Positions 33,060-43,554 of a DNA stretch of 64,000 nucleotides are shown here, one piece after another; position 1 is the stretch's first letter, and each line of letters begins with the position of its first letter. This DNA is from Hsuehochloa calcarea. Its lineage: Eukaryota; Streptophyta; Magnoliopsida; Poales; Poaceae. Below the pieces are notes generated by a model, which was not told the DNA's origin, did not search any database, and saw only the letters and a program-made list of their open reading frames with translations. Location of the stretch: contig CM070594.1 in assembly GCA_036346395.1 (NCBI GenBank), positions 30,289,385-30,353,384 of the forward strand. Direction: 5' to 3'. A program made the translations under genes and the position numbers.

Positions 33060-34110
33060 ATGGCTAATCGTTCTGAGCCAGGTCAGGTGACTTCGACCAC
33101 AGTGTAAGGACCTTCCCACTTGGGAGAAAGTTATTGCGATTTACTTGGCTCTGAATTTTTCTGAGAACCAGATCACCTGCAGCTAGGCTACAAGGCTGCA
33201 CCTTACGGTTGTGGTACCTTCGCATGGCTTGTTGATAGATTGTCGAACGTATCAAGGCTTGGTTTCGTCACTCTTCAAGGAAATTGACATCGTCGAGTCG
33301 TTGTTCCTCCTGATCGTTTACATTAAAACAATCAGTACGAGCAGAGCCAATTTTTAATTTCGAGGAAGCATGGCTTCGGCTCCATAGACAAAAAAGAATG
33401 GTGTTTCGCCGGTCGCACGACTGGTCGTGGTTCGAATAGCCCATAAGACAGAAGGAAGTTCTTGAACCCAAGCTCCTGACCGCTTTATTAACTGGTCGAA
33501 TACTCGGCGTTTGACCCCCTGCATTATGATACAATTGGCATGCTCAACTGCCCCATTGCTCCATGGATGGGCAATGGAGGCGAAATGGACTTTTATTCCA
33601 AGTTCATCGCAGAATTCCTGGAAACTACCGCTTCAAAATTGAGTACCGTTATTTGTGATTATACGACTGGGTACACCAAATCGCGTAATCACATTTTTTG
33701 TCAAGAATCTCTTAGCAGCCTCAGTTGTAGTTTTAACAACTGGCTCAGCCTCAATCCATTTTGTAAACGTGTCAATCATGACGGAAAGGAATTCGAAGCA
33801 TCCGGGTGCTCTTGGGAATGGTCCCAGAATGTCTAGTCCCCTAGTTGCAAAAGGCCAGGAAAGAGGAATTGTTTGCAAAGCTTGTGCCGGCTGATGTACT
33901 TGTCGGCTATGAAACTGACATTGTACGCACTTTGTCATGAGCTCTTTTGCATCATGAAGGGCAGTTGGCCAATAGTATCCTTGCCCGAAGGCTTTACCGA
34001 CCAATGTTCTGTAGGAATGATGTGCTCCGCAGACTCCTCCATGAATTTCGGTTAGCAAATTAATGCGATTCGAGCGAGATATGCATCTCATCAACACTCC
34101 ATGAGATCCT
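33060..34110 (-). pseudogene. E1 integrase
   Basis: On the minus strand the zinc domain is whole (HGGVCGAHHSYRT ... CVQCQFH), followed by the core from GLDILGPFPRA through VVKTTTEAAKRFLTKNVITRFGVPSRII. The second catalytic Asp is changed: TNNGTQF at about 33640-33656 where E2 has TDNGT. The C-terminal part (LVLRKIQ near 33150-33180) is more decayed, with frameshifts near 33540 and 33260. The enzyme would not be active with this change. It would insert element cDNA. Confidence 0.82.
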
Positions 34111-34243
34111 CATTTATACAAGGTACGTTCGATTAGAGTGTATGATTTGGCTTTCGTGCTATACGATCGGCCTCTACATCTTCTGGAATTTGGTCATGCT
34201 GAAGATAATTGTAGATCGATGTCATCCTATCTCTACCCTGATC

Positions 34244-34337
34244 GTCACCGATTTGTAGAGCATCTATGTTATCAGAATCAATAGGCATGAGTCACCGATC
34301 TGTAGAGCATCTATGTTATCAGAATCAATAGGCATGA
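34244..34337. repeat. 47-bp tandem duplication in E1
   Basis: Two adjacent copies, 34244-34290 and 34291-34337, begin GTCACCGAT(T/C)TGTAGAGC and differ at one base. The length is not a multiple of three, so it shifts the frame between RNase H and integrase. Confidence 0.92.
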
Positions 34338-35330
34338 CCTGATGTTTATCATTGATGTTCTCGGAATGCTCGACCACCGAGGGTGAATCGAGTTGCTCGA
34401 GAAAAACTCCGAGCGGGACGGATGACCTTGTGGAGGCCATCCGTGCCAACTGGTCTGCTAGAAAGTTTTCCTTTCTAGGAATGTGTTGGATCTGAAAAGC
34501 AAAGAAATGCTTTTCGAGTTTTTGTAGTTCCGCCAGATTAGACGACATCTTGGTACTCGAGCATTGATACTCTTTCCCTACTTGATTCGCTACTAGTTCA
34601 CAATCGCTCTTCACTAGCAATTTGTCAATCCCTAGCGAATAAGCTACTCACAGTCCTGCCAGTAAACCTTCATATTCCGCCATGTTGTTTGTAGCAGGAA
34701 AGTTAAACTGGATGGCGTACTTAATGTGTTCGCCAGTAGGGGATATCAAGACGACTCCAGCCCCGATCCTTTAAGCATCAAAGAACCGTCAAAGTACATT
34801 GTCCACTCATCGTGGCACTCATACTCTGGTTCCTGCTTAGATTCAGGGTTTGTCCATTCGGTAGTGAATTCAGTTATTGCCTGAGACTTTATTGCTGTTC
34901 GTGAGATGAAATGGAGGTTGAACGTTCCTAGTTCAACCGCCCATTTTGCTATTCGTCCTGATGATTCCTTATTTCCAAGGACTTGACCAAGGGGATACCC
35001 GGTGGGTACGACCACTTTGTGGGCTTGAAAGTAATGCCTTAGTTTCCTTAAAGGCATAAGGAGACCATAGAGCAGTTTTTGTACCTGTGGGTATCTTTCT
35101 TTTGGTCCATGTAAGACCTCGCTTACGTAATACACTGGTCATTGGACGTTTTCACATTCTACGACAAGTACACCGCTGACAGTTTGCGGCGTTGCAGCCA
35201 CATAAATCAGCAATGTTTCTTCCGGTCTCGGAGAGACTAAGACCGGGGCACTCGTAAGGTACTTTTTTTGCTTTTCAAAGCCATCATTGGCCTTCTTTGT
35301 CCATTTAAAACTTCCGTTCTTCTAAAGAAG
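34338..35330 (-). pseudogene. E1 gypsy RNase H remnant plus second (archaeal-like) RNase H
   Basis: On the minus strand the first RNase H and connection run from about 35330 to 34850 (YYVSEVLHGPKERYPQVQK, KLRHYFQAHKV). The second RNase H begins WTMYFDGS near 34800 and includes the Asp of KSDCELVANQVGKEYQ and the FLADQLARMA segment near 34440. The Asp, Glu, Asp and final Asp positions can all be recognised, but the frame breaks near 34760 and 34640. The double RNase H is the mark of the Tat lineage. Confidence 0.78.
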
Positions 35331-35339
35331 CCTTAAGAA

Positions 35340-36160
35340 AGGTAACCCTTTTTCACCTAACCTGGCTATGAAACGGCTTAACGCTGCCATACAGTCAGTT
35401 AGTTTTGGACTACTTTCTTTGTGGTCGGAGGGCGCATCTAGTTGATGGCCGATATATTCGCAGGATTTGCTTCGATACTTCTAGCCGAAACTAGGAAACC
35501 TAGAAGTTTTCCAGCGGAAACTCCAAACACACATTTCTCCGGATTTAACTTGAGGTTAGTCTTCTCAAGTTGTTGAAAGTCTCTTGTAAGTCAAGGATGT
35601 GATCGCCAGCGTTGATACTCTTCACAACTAAATCATCAACATAGGCTTCTAGATTCCGACCTATCTGTGGGCCAAAGGTTTTCTGCATCAATCTTTGAAA
35701 AGTTGCACCAGCATTTTTGAGACCAAAAGGCATCTTAACATAACATTAAGTGCCATATGGAGTGATTAAGGAGTTTCTCTTCATCTTCTTTACTCATGTT
35801 AATCTGGTGGTACCCTGAATACGCATCTAAAAAACTTAATAATTCACACCAGGAGGTGGAATCTACAAATTGATCAATGTGGGGAAGAGGAAAGTAATCC
35901 TTCGGACAAGCTTTATTCAGATCTGTGAAGTCTATACACATTCTCCATTTTCTATTATTATTTCTAACCATTACAGGGTTGGCGAGCCATTGAGGGTGAT
36001 GGACTTCACGAATAAATCCAGCCTTGAGGAGTTTTTCAACCTCCAATTGGATCCCTTCTTTCCGATCAGGCGCAAAGCGCCTTAATTTCTGTTTGACTGG
36101 TTTTTTGTCAGGCTGGAAAGCTAGCATGTACTCGATCACCTCCCTAGGGACTCTAGGCAT
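35340..36160 (-). pseudogene. E1 reverse transcriptase
   Basis: The minus strand is open from PRVPREVIEYMLAFQPDKKPVKQKLRRFAPDRKEG (36160) through WRMCIDFTDLNKACPKDYFPLP and FLDAYSGYHQINM, then, after a frameshift near 35745, MPFGLKNAGATFQRLMQ and YVDD at 35632-35643. The thumb part (35340-35540) has further breaks. It is collinear with E2 20130-20980. Confidence 0.86.
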
Positions 36161-36325
36161 GTTGGACGTCTGCCAAATGAATATGTCCTGATTTGCTCGG
36201 AGGAAGGAGACGAGCGACTCTTCCTATTTTAGGTTGAGTCCTTCTCCGACCAGCACCTTTGAGATAAACTAGTCAGTGTCTCCTGACTTGACGTTTCCCG
36301 GAGGAACGCCTTTGTCCAGAAATAC

Positions 36326-36810
36326 TTATTTTGTCTGGTCGGACGGCTTGGGTGTCACCCTTGGTCTGGAGCGTTTGACCTGCATTGCAGTTGAGTCATT
36401 GTTTCTGATCGGAAGTTCATCGACCAGTTCTAAAGACCTCCGATCGCATGCATAAGCCATTTTCTGATCACCTCGAACCATGATGATACCTTTTGGTCCT
36501 AGCATCTTTAAGCTTTGATAACCGTAATGCGTGGCTATCACAAATTTTGCTAGAGTTGGACGACCAAGGATGTCGTTATATGCGGTTTCAAAATCAACCA
36601 CGTCAAATGAAACTTTTTCTGTTCGGAAGTTGTCAGGGCTTCCGAACGTAACCAGTAAGGACACCTCTCCTATCAGTTTGGCGGTAGAACCAGGGACTAT
36701 GTCATGGAAGGCATATTTTACCGGTTTCACCTTGGATCTAGGAACCTGTATTTCTTCTAATGCTCCTAAAAATAAAATGTTTAAAGAACTACCCCCATCT
36801 ATCAAGACTC
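36326..36810 (-). pseudogene. E1 aspartic protease, best-kept domain of E1
   Basis: One open stretch of about 159 residues carries the active site IDGGSSLNILF (near 36770-36803), then SKVKPVKYAFHDIVPGS, FGSPDNFRTEKVSFDVVDFET and the NDILGRPTLAKF motif near 36545-36580. DGG in place of DTG/DSG is also seen in E2 and in element B. The length fits a full retropepsin-like domain plus linker. Role: polyprotein processing. Confidence 0.78.
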
Positions 36811-38018
36811 GATTGACCTTGCAATTATTAATAGTAGGCTCAACTATAATAGAAAACCTACATGGTCGAGTCGACGGAATAGGGCAGTGTTCTTTGGTGA
36901 AGGAGATTACCGTGTCTAATCACCTTGACAGTTTGATGGCGATCGAAGACTCCGCAAGGTTGACCTCCCGCTCCATGGCCTTCAGATGACGCCGTGAGTC
37001 GTACGACGAAGATCCCCTAAAGATCATGCTGACCATATATTGAGGTTCTTGGTACCTCATCTCTTCGTCACCATCCTTGTCCTTCTTGGAGCTTGTTTCC
37101 CCTAATTCATGTATTGAGGGAAGAGGGCCTTTACCTGTATAGTAATCCTCTAACTTCTTTTGCCAAGCACGGCAGGTGTGCAAATCATGCCCTGCCTATT
37201 GATGATGTGGGCACCACTTCTTATTCTTCTTAAACCCATCGGTCGAAATTTTTACCTTGCCTCGACCAGTATAATCTCTCTTAACTTTGGTAATCTTATC
37301 TGGGACCGCTAGGACTTTAAGAACTTTTATGCTTATTTTATGGCTTCTCTAAGCTAGGTCAAGGGGTTTTATCTTTTTGATCTATGGCTTCACTCCATTC
37401 AACCGCTTCACTACCAGCTGCATACTTATCAGCCATGTCAAAAAGCTCGTCGGTTGTTCGTGGAGGGTTCATGGCAATATCTTCCGTAAATCGCCGATTC
37501 CTCAAACCTGCCTTGAAAGCTTTAATTACAGAAGACTCTGCAATCTCTGGTGTTGAGTTACAAATCTGGCTAAACCTCTTGATATATTGACAAAGAGTCT
37601 CTTTTGGGGTTTGTCAGATCCGATGGAGGTCATCCTCCATTCCAAGACAATCGTATGTTCCCTAGAAATTTACAATCAAAAGATCACAGAGTTGTTCCCA
37701 AGTGTAGATTGACCCGACTGGCTGGTTGAGCAACCAGGACCGAGCAGATCCCTCCAGTACCGTAGGCAAGTAGTTGGCCATTACATTTTCATCACCACCA
37801 GCAGCTCTGATGGTGGTGGTATAAATCTGGAGAAATTCCAACGGGTTCTGGGACCCATTGAACCTATCCATGTTGGCGGTTGAAACCTATTTGGCCAACG
37901 CACGGCCTGGAGCCCTGCGTAGAAAGCTCGGCAGCCCGTGACTGACTTGTGGCGCCTTCTTTGAAAAGGTGCCGGATTGTGATCGGTTTCTTAAACTAGA
38001 AAACCGGGGCTCCAATGT
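36811..38018 (-). pseudogene. E1 gag, capsid core and zinc knuckle
   Basis: The minus strand shows FNGSQNPLEFLQIYTTTIRAAGG, NYLPTVLEGSARSWLLNQP, YIKRFSQICNSTPEI, FKAGLRNRRFTEDIAMNPP and DMADKYAAGSEAVEW. The knuckle reads CPHHQ, a stop, then AGHDLHTC (about 37160-37215), giving CX2HX4HX4C. It is collinear with E2 18340-19190. At 38018 it is cut by the solo LTR; the upstream half continues at 40169. Confidence 0.78.
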
Positions 38019-40168
38019 TGTAATATCCCGGAATCGAATCGGGGGATTTTAAAAGAAACCGGGGACGAATATGCAATTAAAGAAATGTAAATTCTTGTGG
38101 AGTGAGGGGATTTTCAAAAAAAAATTCAGCAACCTGGGCCGCGGACCGCGGCCCAGGAGGCCCAAGAGGGGGAGGCCGGCCCAAGGGGGGCCGGCCAAGG
38201 GGGGAGGCGCCCAACCCTAGCCGCCTCCCCCACTCCCTCCTCTCCCCCCTAGAGCCGCCGCCCCCTCCACCCCTTTCCTCCCCCAACCAGCGCCTCCTCC
38301 CTCCCAGGTGCCTCCTCCTCCCCTCGGTGCTTGTCCCTGGTGATCGCCGTCGTCGACTCCTAAGGCCCAAGCTGCTACTCCCAACCGGTCTCTCCTCCTT
38401 CCTTCGGTTTTGGTGCTCGATCCAAGGTAGGAAGGGAGAGGGAGCAAGGGGGGTTTCGGTGGGAGCTTTATCTTCATCCCCCAGCGAGTCTTCAAGGGTA
38501 ACGATCGAGTCTACTCGCTGTTTGATTTGTTTTAGATGCGAAATTGCTCGTTAGAGTCAAATCAGATTGCTGTTCCAGATCGTCCAGATTAGGTTCAGTC
38601 TGTTGTGTGGCCAATTGAGGTTGTTAGAGGCTGAATCTCGGGTTTTCGTATCCTAGAGTTTTGTTCCTGAGGTTGTTAGCTTTCATTTGGCACCAAGATC
38701 ACGAGATTCCACCTTACGGTTTAGGACATGAATTTTTACCTGCTACGCCATGTCTGTCTCGAGAACCGAGATCACAATTTGTTCCTCGGTTTTGATCTAG
38801 TTAGAGTCAGATTCAGGACGGCCATCCAAAACGGTTTTTGTAGATAATTTCACTATGATTCCAAATTGATAAATATCATTCAATTTGGATTTATAGATTA
38901 AACGTTATGCCATGTTTTTGCTACTGGTCTGCTGTCGGGCTATTTATCTATTAGGCACTTTCAACTGGAGATTAGACTTATTTGTGGGCATAATTAGATA
39001 ATCTTGTCTTCCAGTGTTTTGAAGGTTTATCTGTTAAGTTTGTTTTGGCACTGGTCTCAGGTCGTTTGGAGTTCAGATTAATAGTTGTGGATTTTTCCGT
39101 GCCGCTGTCTGGAACGGTAGGAAACAGGGGAAACGCTTGTCTCATCGTTGGGTTCGCAAATTATGCTGGATAGTCTGGGAGTCATTGTAGTTCACCGGTA
39201 GTGTCGTCGCATCGCGTTATTCTTATTTCAATTGTTTCTGGTGTAGGCGGTGAGGCGATGAGTGTAGGCGCGCCATCTTTGCCACCTAGTATGACCAATC
39301 GCGGAAGGCAAGTATCATATGTTAAAATGCGTTGATTTCAATTGTATGCATGATGATGATCTTTGTGTATGACTTTGATATTCGTCCATGAGGTTCATTT
39401 TGTTTCAAATTGATAAATCTTGTGAGTAAAGATACCGACATTCATATCAATTGTTCCATTCCATTCATATACGATTCAATTTCCGTTCACGAGAGTGAAA
39501 TTTGCTAAGACCCATCAATTCCAGTATGGGCACGTAAGACGCGCCATTCCATTGTTGGCAGTTTCGGACAACTGTATGAAACGTTCTTCATACGGTGTTT
39601 GGGTCCCCGGACATTGATAAGTGCGGGCTTAAGTGAACACCGACGGGTGTATCACTCGCTATACCGGTATAAGCAGTTGAGTAGTCCATTTCCTTTCAGT
39701 GCATACATTCATTTCATTCAAATTCATAAAATTCTGATGATTGGTGCATGGACCGTGTAATGTTTATCTAGTCCAAATATGCTATGATTAAATGATTATT
39801 GTACTTGCTGAGTTTCGACTCACCCTTATTTTCAATGTTATTTAGGTAATCCACGCTGATGTTGATGCTTTTGGGAGGGGGTAGCCCAGCACGTCTCACA
39901 CAGATCATTACTTTATATTTTCAATAATGAATTCAACCTTGTTATCCTTTGATGAGAGATGGACTGTAATAAGTAACGTTTAGACTTCTTGTCATGTCGT
40001 TATTTGACTAGTTCCTTGATTATTCAACATTGATGAATTGTTTTATTTTACACGTCGTTACGTTGTTTTTGTTATTTGGTGAGATGCCTATTGAATTTTA
40101 GTCCGCATCCGGTTTGTATGTTGTATATTTAGGTAGCATCTTGGCTTCCGAATAGCCAGGGTGTTACA
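38019..40168 (+). mobile_element. Tekay-type gypsy solo LTR (2150 bp) inside E1 gag
   Basis: It runs TGTAATATCCCGG...CCAGGGTGTTACA. The flanks are AATGT (38014-38018) and AGTGT (40169-40173), a target duplication with one substitution. The paralogous E2 site (18286-18293) reads ACACTGGA without any insertion, which matches the rejoined E1 flanks on the minus strand. The LTR has CTATACCGGTATA (39659-39671) and the GAGT/ACTC hairpin (39806-39827). No internal domain is present. GC-rich frames at 38100-38550 are chance. Confidence 0.92.
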
Positions 40169-41360
40169 AGTGTTCCGATCTGATCATGGGCGTTAAGATG
40201 ACGCCCTTGATCACCTACTCGGCCTAGGCGATGTCTCAGATCATCAGGGCCAAGCGAATAACCCTCTCGACGAGAGGAAGGTGTGGTTGTTTGAAATAAC
40301 CTCTTTCCTTCATGACTCGTTGGCCGAAATCATCGAGGAGGTCTTGGTATCGATCGATTCCCAACATACCTATACTGCCCTCTGCTGAGGGAGGAACATT
40401 GGGATGAAGTCATAGTTTGACTTTGCGCTGTCTTGTGTTCCCGGTACGCTTCCGTACATTGCACGGTTTGTCGAAGGATTTCCGATACCTGTCCCATCAA
40501 TTGGACAAAACCTAGAGCTCCTGCCAGAGCACGGTCAGTGTTATTTAGAATACTCTGAATACGTTGCAGGTTTTGTACCATCACTGAAGGTCTCGGAGGA
40601 TTCATTGAGGTTGTTGGCGTTCGTAGATCTGAACCTTCTCTTGACCTTACGCCAGGTCCCCTCCGACCCATCATCCTTGGTGGGGCAGAAACAGGTGTAT
40701 TATATGGACATCCATCAGTTTTGTTGCCTCTGGTAATTGGTGCTTGATTCCCCGCAACATCTCCATCAGTACGTGGTGGCGAGGCAGTGTGTACAGGACC
40801 GTACACGGTATTACGATCAGTATTTCCGATCGCATTGACCTCGTGTTTCCAGCAGTGATCCTCCGAAGATCTTCCACTGTAACTAATGGAGAGCTTTTCA
40901 GTGCTTCTACCAGAGACCTCCACGATGGAGACCGATTGGAGATAAGCACCTCCTAAGGTCTTCGTGGCGAACTCAGCCTGACCTGGCGGATTGCCGATCG
41001 TATGCAGAGCCTTACTGTCCCCACTCGGCCCGTAACCGGTGAGGGTTTCATCGACATTGTTACCAAATGTCGGTTGGCTCCTGGAATTTCCAGAAGCCGT
41101 TGGTGAGTACCTGTCATCCATGATTGTGTCGAGAATGTATGGATTCTCGGATTGCACGGCTGCGGATTCATCACCTTTTTTGCCGATCGGAAGGACCGGG
41201 CTTGGCGAGATTTTCGACGATCCGAGCTGGTCGGAGAGTCCAGTCCCTTGGGAAGTAGCACTTGTCGCAGTGATGCATCCTCATCCATCCGCTCGACCTC
41301 GCTGTTGTCAGCGACCCGCGAACCAACGGATGAGGAAGATGATGACGCCCAGTTCTATTG
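40169..41360 (-). pseudogene. E1 gag, N-terminal low-complexity part
   Basis: A minus-strand open stretch (41157-40330) encodes a Ser/Pro/Thr-rich protein: LDTIMDDRYSPTASG, SGRSSEDHCWKHEVNAIG, and a later part with LNNTDRALAGALGFVQLMGQVSEILRQTVQ, which may be helical. The first exon-like part (41360-41160) holds ERMDEDASL. It matches E2 17097-18330. The region is the N-terminal extension of Tat gag; no enzyme motif is seen. Confidence 0.65.
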
Positions 41361-41519
41361 CATGGCCTGAATGCAGGCTTCCATGTTGAGATTGGAGTAG
41401 TAATCCAAATCGAACCAGTTCTCCTCGTCCCAAGTTCCTGTCATAGTCGCATGAATGATTATGAAGGGTGGGTGAGGATTTGACGAGCGAAGAACTTGTT
41501 CAGAGAATTGCATCTTCTT

Positions 41520-41537
41520 CCCCACGGACGGTGCCAG
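41520..41537 (-). other. E1 primer binding site candidate
   Basis: The minus strand just inside the 5' LTR reads TGGCACCGTCCGTGGG. It resembles the TGGCGCCGT... sites complementary to tRNA-Asp-like ends used by several Tat elements, with mismatches. The assignment of the tRNA is inferred. Confidence 0.5.
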
Positions 41538-41538
41538 C

Positions 41539-42190
41539 TGTCGACGATCAAATCACCGAACTTACAAATATATAAAAGACAGAGGAAAAATAGCACGTAT
41601 CTCCTGGAAAAGAGTGAGGTTGCTCTTTATTGCTATGAATTGGCTATTACAAGGAGTGCAATGCTTGCTATGACTTTGCAATCTAATCGACTGGTTGTCT
41701 TCTGAGAGTGATTCCCAATCGATCCTATCTTGGTTCTCCCTCTACACCTTCCGCGGTCCTCCTTATGTAGTTGATGAAGCGTTGGCAGTTATCCCTTAGA
41801 GAGACGACTGTTGAGAAGTAACGCATCTGGTCGAAGAGAGACGTCAGTTGATAATGTATCAACTACTGCGCGGTTATATGTCAGTGAGTCATTTAACCGT
41901 ATTCCAGTGTTTGAGAGCTATGTAGCATCGCGTGGTATGGAATATAAAACACATGGTCCATTCGTCACATGGTAAAGGGTAACCTGGACTCAGATCCAGA
42001 CACCAGTTCAAAGCCTTGTAAGTATTTGACTGGTCGGAGACTAGGTTAGGAACCTTGTCCAACCAGGTTATGTATTATGTAACCTCTGGAACCCTTACGA
42101 CCAGTGAGGTCGTTAGCTTTAGGGGTTACGACCATGAAGACGTATGGTCTCTATCGATTAAATAATAAATAGAGGTTTTAATCCTCGTCA
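41539..42190 (-). repeat. E1 5' LTR (652 bp)
   Basis: Same ends as the 3' LTR (TGTCGACGATC...CCTCGTCA on the plus strand). It keeps about 48 bases near 42040-42110 that the 3' LTR has lost. It is bounded outside by GATAG at 42191. Confidence 0.88.
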
Positions 42191-42535
42191 GATAGTGAGG
42201 TCGCGGCAGTCTCGAAGATTTCTTGCGAGAGAGCGCGAATCAAGGGGACCGACGACTAGCGATTGATGTGACAAGGTCATGGCGGTGACGGGTTATGCTC
42301 ATGGTCTACCCGGCCAGAGAAGCACTTGAGTGCCCCCAGTTTAATGGAGAGCAGAGAAGAGAGGAGCTTGGGCGTGCGCTGGCACAGTCGAGCTGAGGAA
42401 GACAATGAATAAGGTTGGTTTACAGGTGGGCCTCGGGCCCACTATCAACAAGCGTGGGGTGAGGCACTGGGCTGAGGAGAGCTGGGCCGTGTGGAACAAA
42501 AGAAGGGGAGGAAGGGAGGCACAGGAGAGGGTGTG
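42191..42535 (-). repeat. Tekay-type LTR, middle piece
   Basis: GC-rich leader part of the LTR that starts at 43554 (minus strand). It continues at 28549 once E1 is removed and at 43227 once the solo LTR is removed. No gene is seen. Confidence 0.5.
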
Positions 42536-43226
42536 TGACGAGGATTAAAATCTCTATGTATTACTTTAATACATAATTAAAAGAGCATATGTCTTCATGG
42601 TAGTAACCCCTAGGGCTAACGACCCCCGTGGTCGTAAGGCTCCAGAGGTTAGTTCTAGGTACCCTAGTCGGACGAGGTCCTGTACCCAATCCTCGACTAA
42701 ATGACTGCTCGTAGAAGCCTTGAACTGGTATCTGGACCTGATTCTAAATATATTATTCCCGTGTGACAATTGGAACACATGTCATATTTATTCCATACCA
42801 CACGACGATTCATGGTCCTAAGACACTGACAATAACTACCATACGGTTGAGTATCTTACAGATATTAACCGACGATCAGTTACTATTTCACTAACAGCAA
42901 CTGTCCCTCCGACCAAACGTGTCAATTCTAACAGACTTTTTCTCCAAGAGTAACTATCACCTCTTCATTGGTTATTTAAAGACGGAGCACAGAGGAACAA
43001 AGGCATCGGATTGAGGCATCGCAATCAACACTAGATTCATGTTTCAACTCTGATTCGATAGCAAGCATTACGCTCGGTGTAATTACGATTAGTCCACCAC
43101 CTTGTTGAAGACACCCCTGTAAAGAATCCAGTTCATAGCAATAAAGAGCAACCCTATTCTCTCCCAAGAACTCTTTGTCATTTTTCTATATTTTATTTCG
43201 TAAGATCGGCGACTCGATCGTCGACA
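42536..43226 (+). mobile_element. Solo LTR of the E1/E2 Tat family (691 bp)
   Basis: It runs TGACGAGGATTAAAA...GATCGTCGACA, the same ends as E1's LTRs but in plus orientation. GTGTG stands directly on both sides (42531-42535, 43227-43231), a perfect target duplication. No internal sequence is present. A TATTTAAAG box lies near 42970. It is a third copy of this family within 27 kb. Confidence 0.93.
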
Positions 43227-43554
43227 GTGTGCAGCGGCCAGGCGGACGAGCGGGCCAGGTGCACTAGGAGAAAGAGAGGGCGAAGGGAGTGGGTCGGCCG
43301 GTGGGATTCGGCCCGAGAGAGGAGAGAGGGGAAGAAATGAGTTTGAAATTGATGAATTTGCAAATTCAAATTCAGAGATATTTTTAGACTTAATTTTCCT
43401 TGTAAATTTTTATTAATTCCATTTAAGTCTAGGATTTGAATTGAACTTTTCCAATGCACCCAAATTTTTGTATCTTCGCAAAATGCAACAAAAGTTTTGA
43501 AAATGCACAAAATTCCAAAAAAAAATCAAATGACTCGAAGTTTGGGCTGTTACA
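43227..43554 (-). repeat. Tekay-type LTR, start piece
   Basis: On the minus strand the LTR begins TGTAACAGCCC at 43554, then an AT-rich lead and CTCTCTCC-rich promoter region with GGCCGAATCCC. It abuts the interior of another LTR at 43555, which shows that it was inserted there. Confidence 0.6.

Larger units (their letters stand above)
28555..42190 (-). mobile_element. Element E1: Tat-type Ty3/gypsy retrotransposon with antisense gene, complete but decayed
   Basis: Two related LTRs (28555-29158 and 41539-42190) bound a body that reads gag-protease-RT-RNase H-RNase H-integrase on the minus strand. GATAG stands directly outside both ends (28550-28554, 42191-42195), so the whole 13,636 bp arrived by one insertion. 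A Tekay-type solo LTR of 2150 bp (38019-40168) was added later, leaving about 11.5 kb of E1. The LTRs differ by several indels and many substitutions, so the insertion is not recent. An extra gene on the plus strand lies between integrase and the 3' LTR. Confidence 0.9.

Noticed and set aside
33540..33836. Plus-strand frame of 98 codons
   Set aside because: It is the shadow of E1's integrase on the other strand.
38102..38554. Open frame of 150 codons, Pro/Arg-rich
   Set aside because: It lies in the GC-rich leader of a solo LTR with defined ends; composition explains it and frames on both strands are open.
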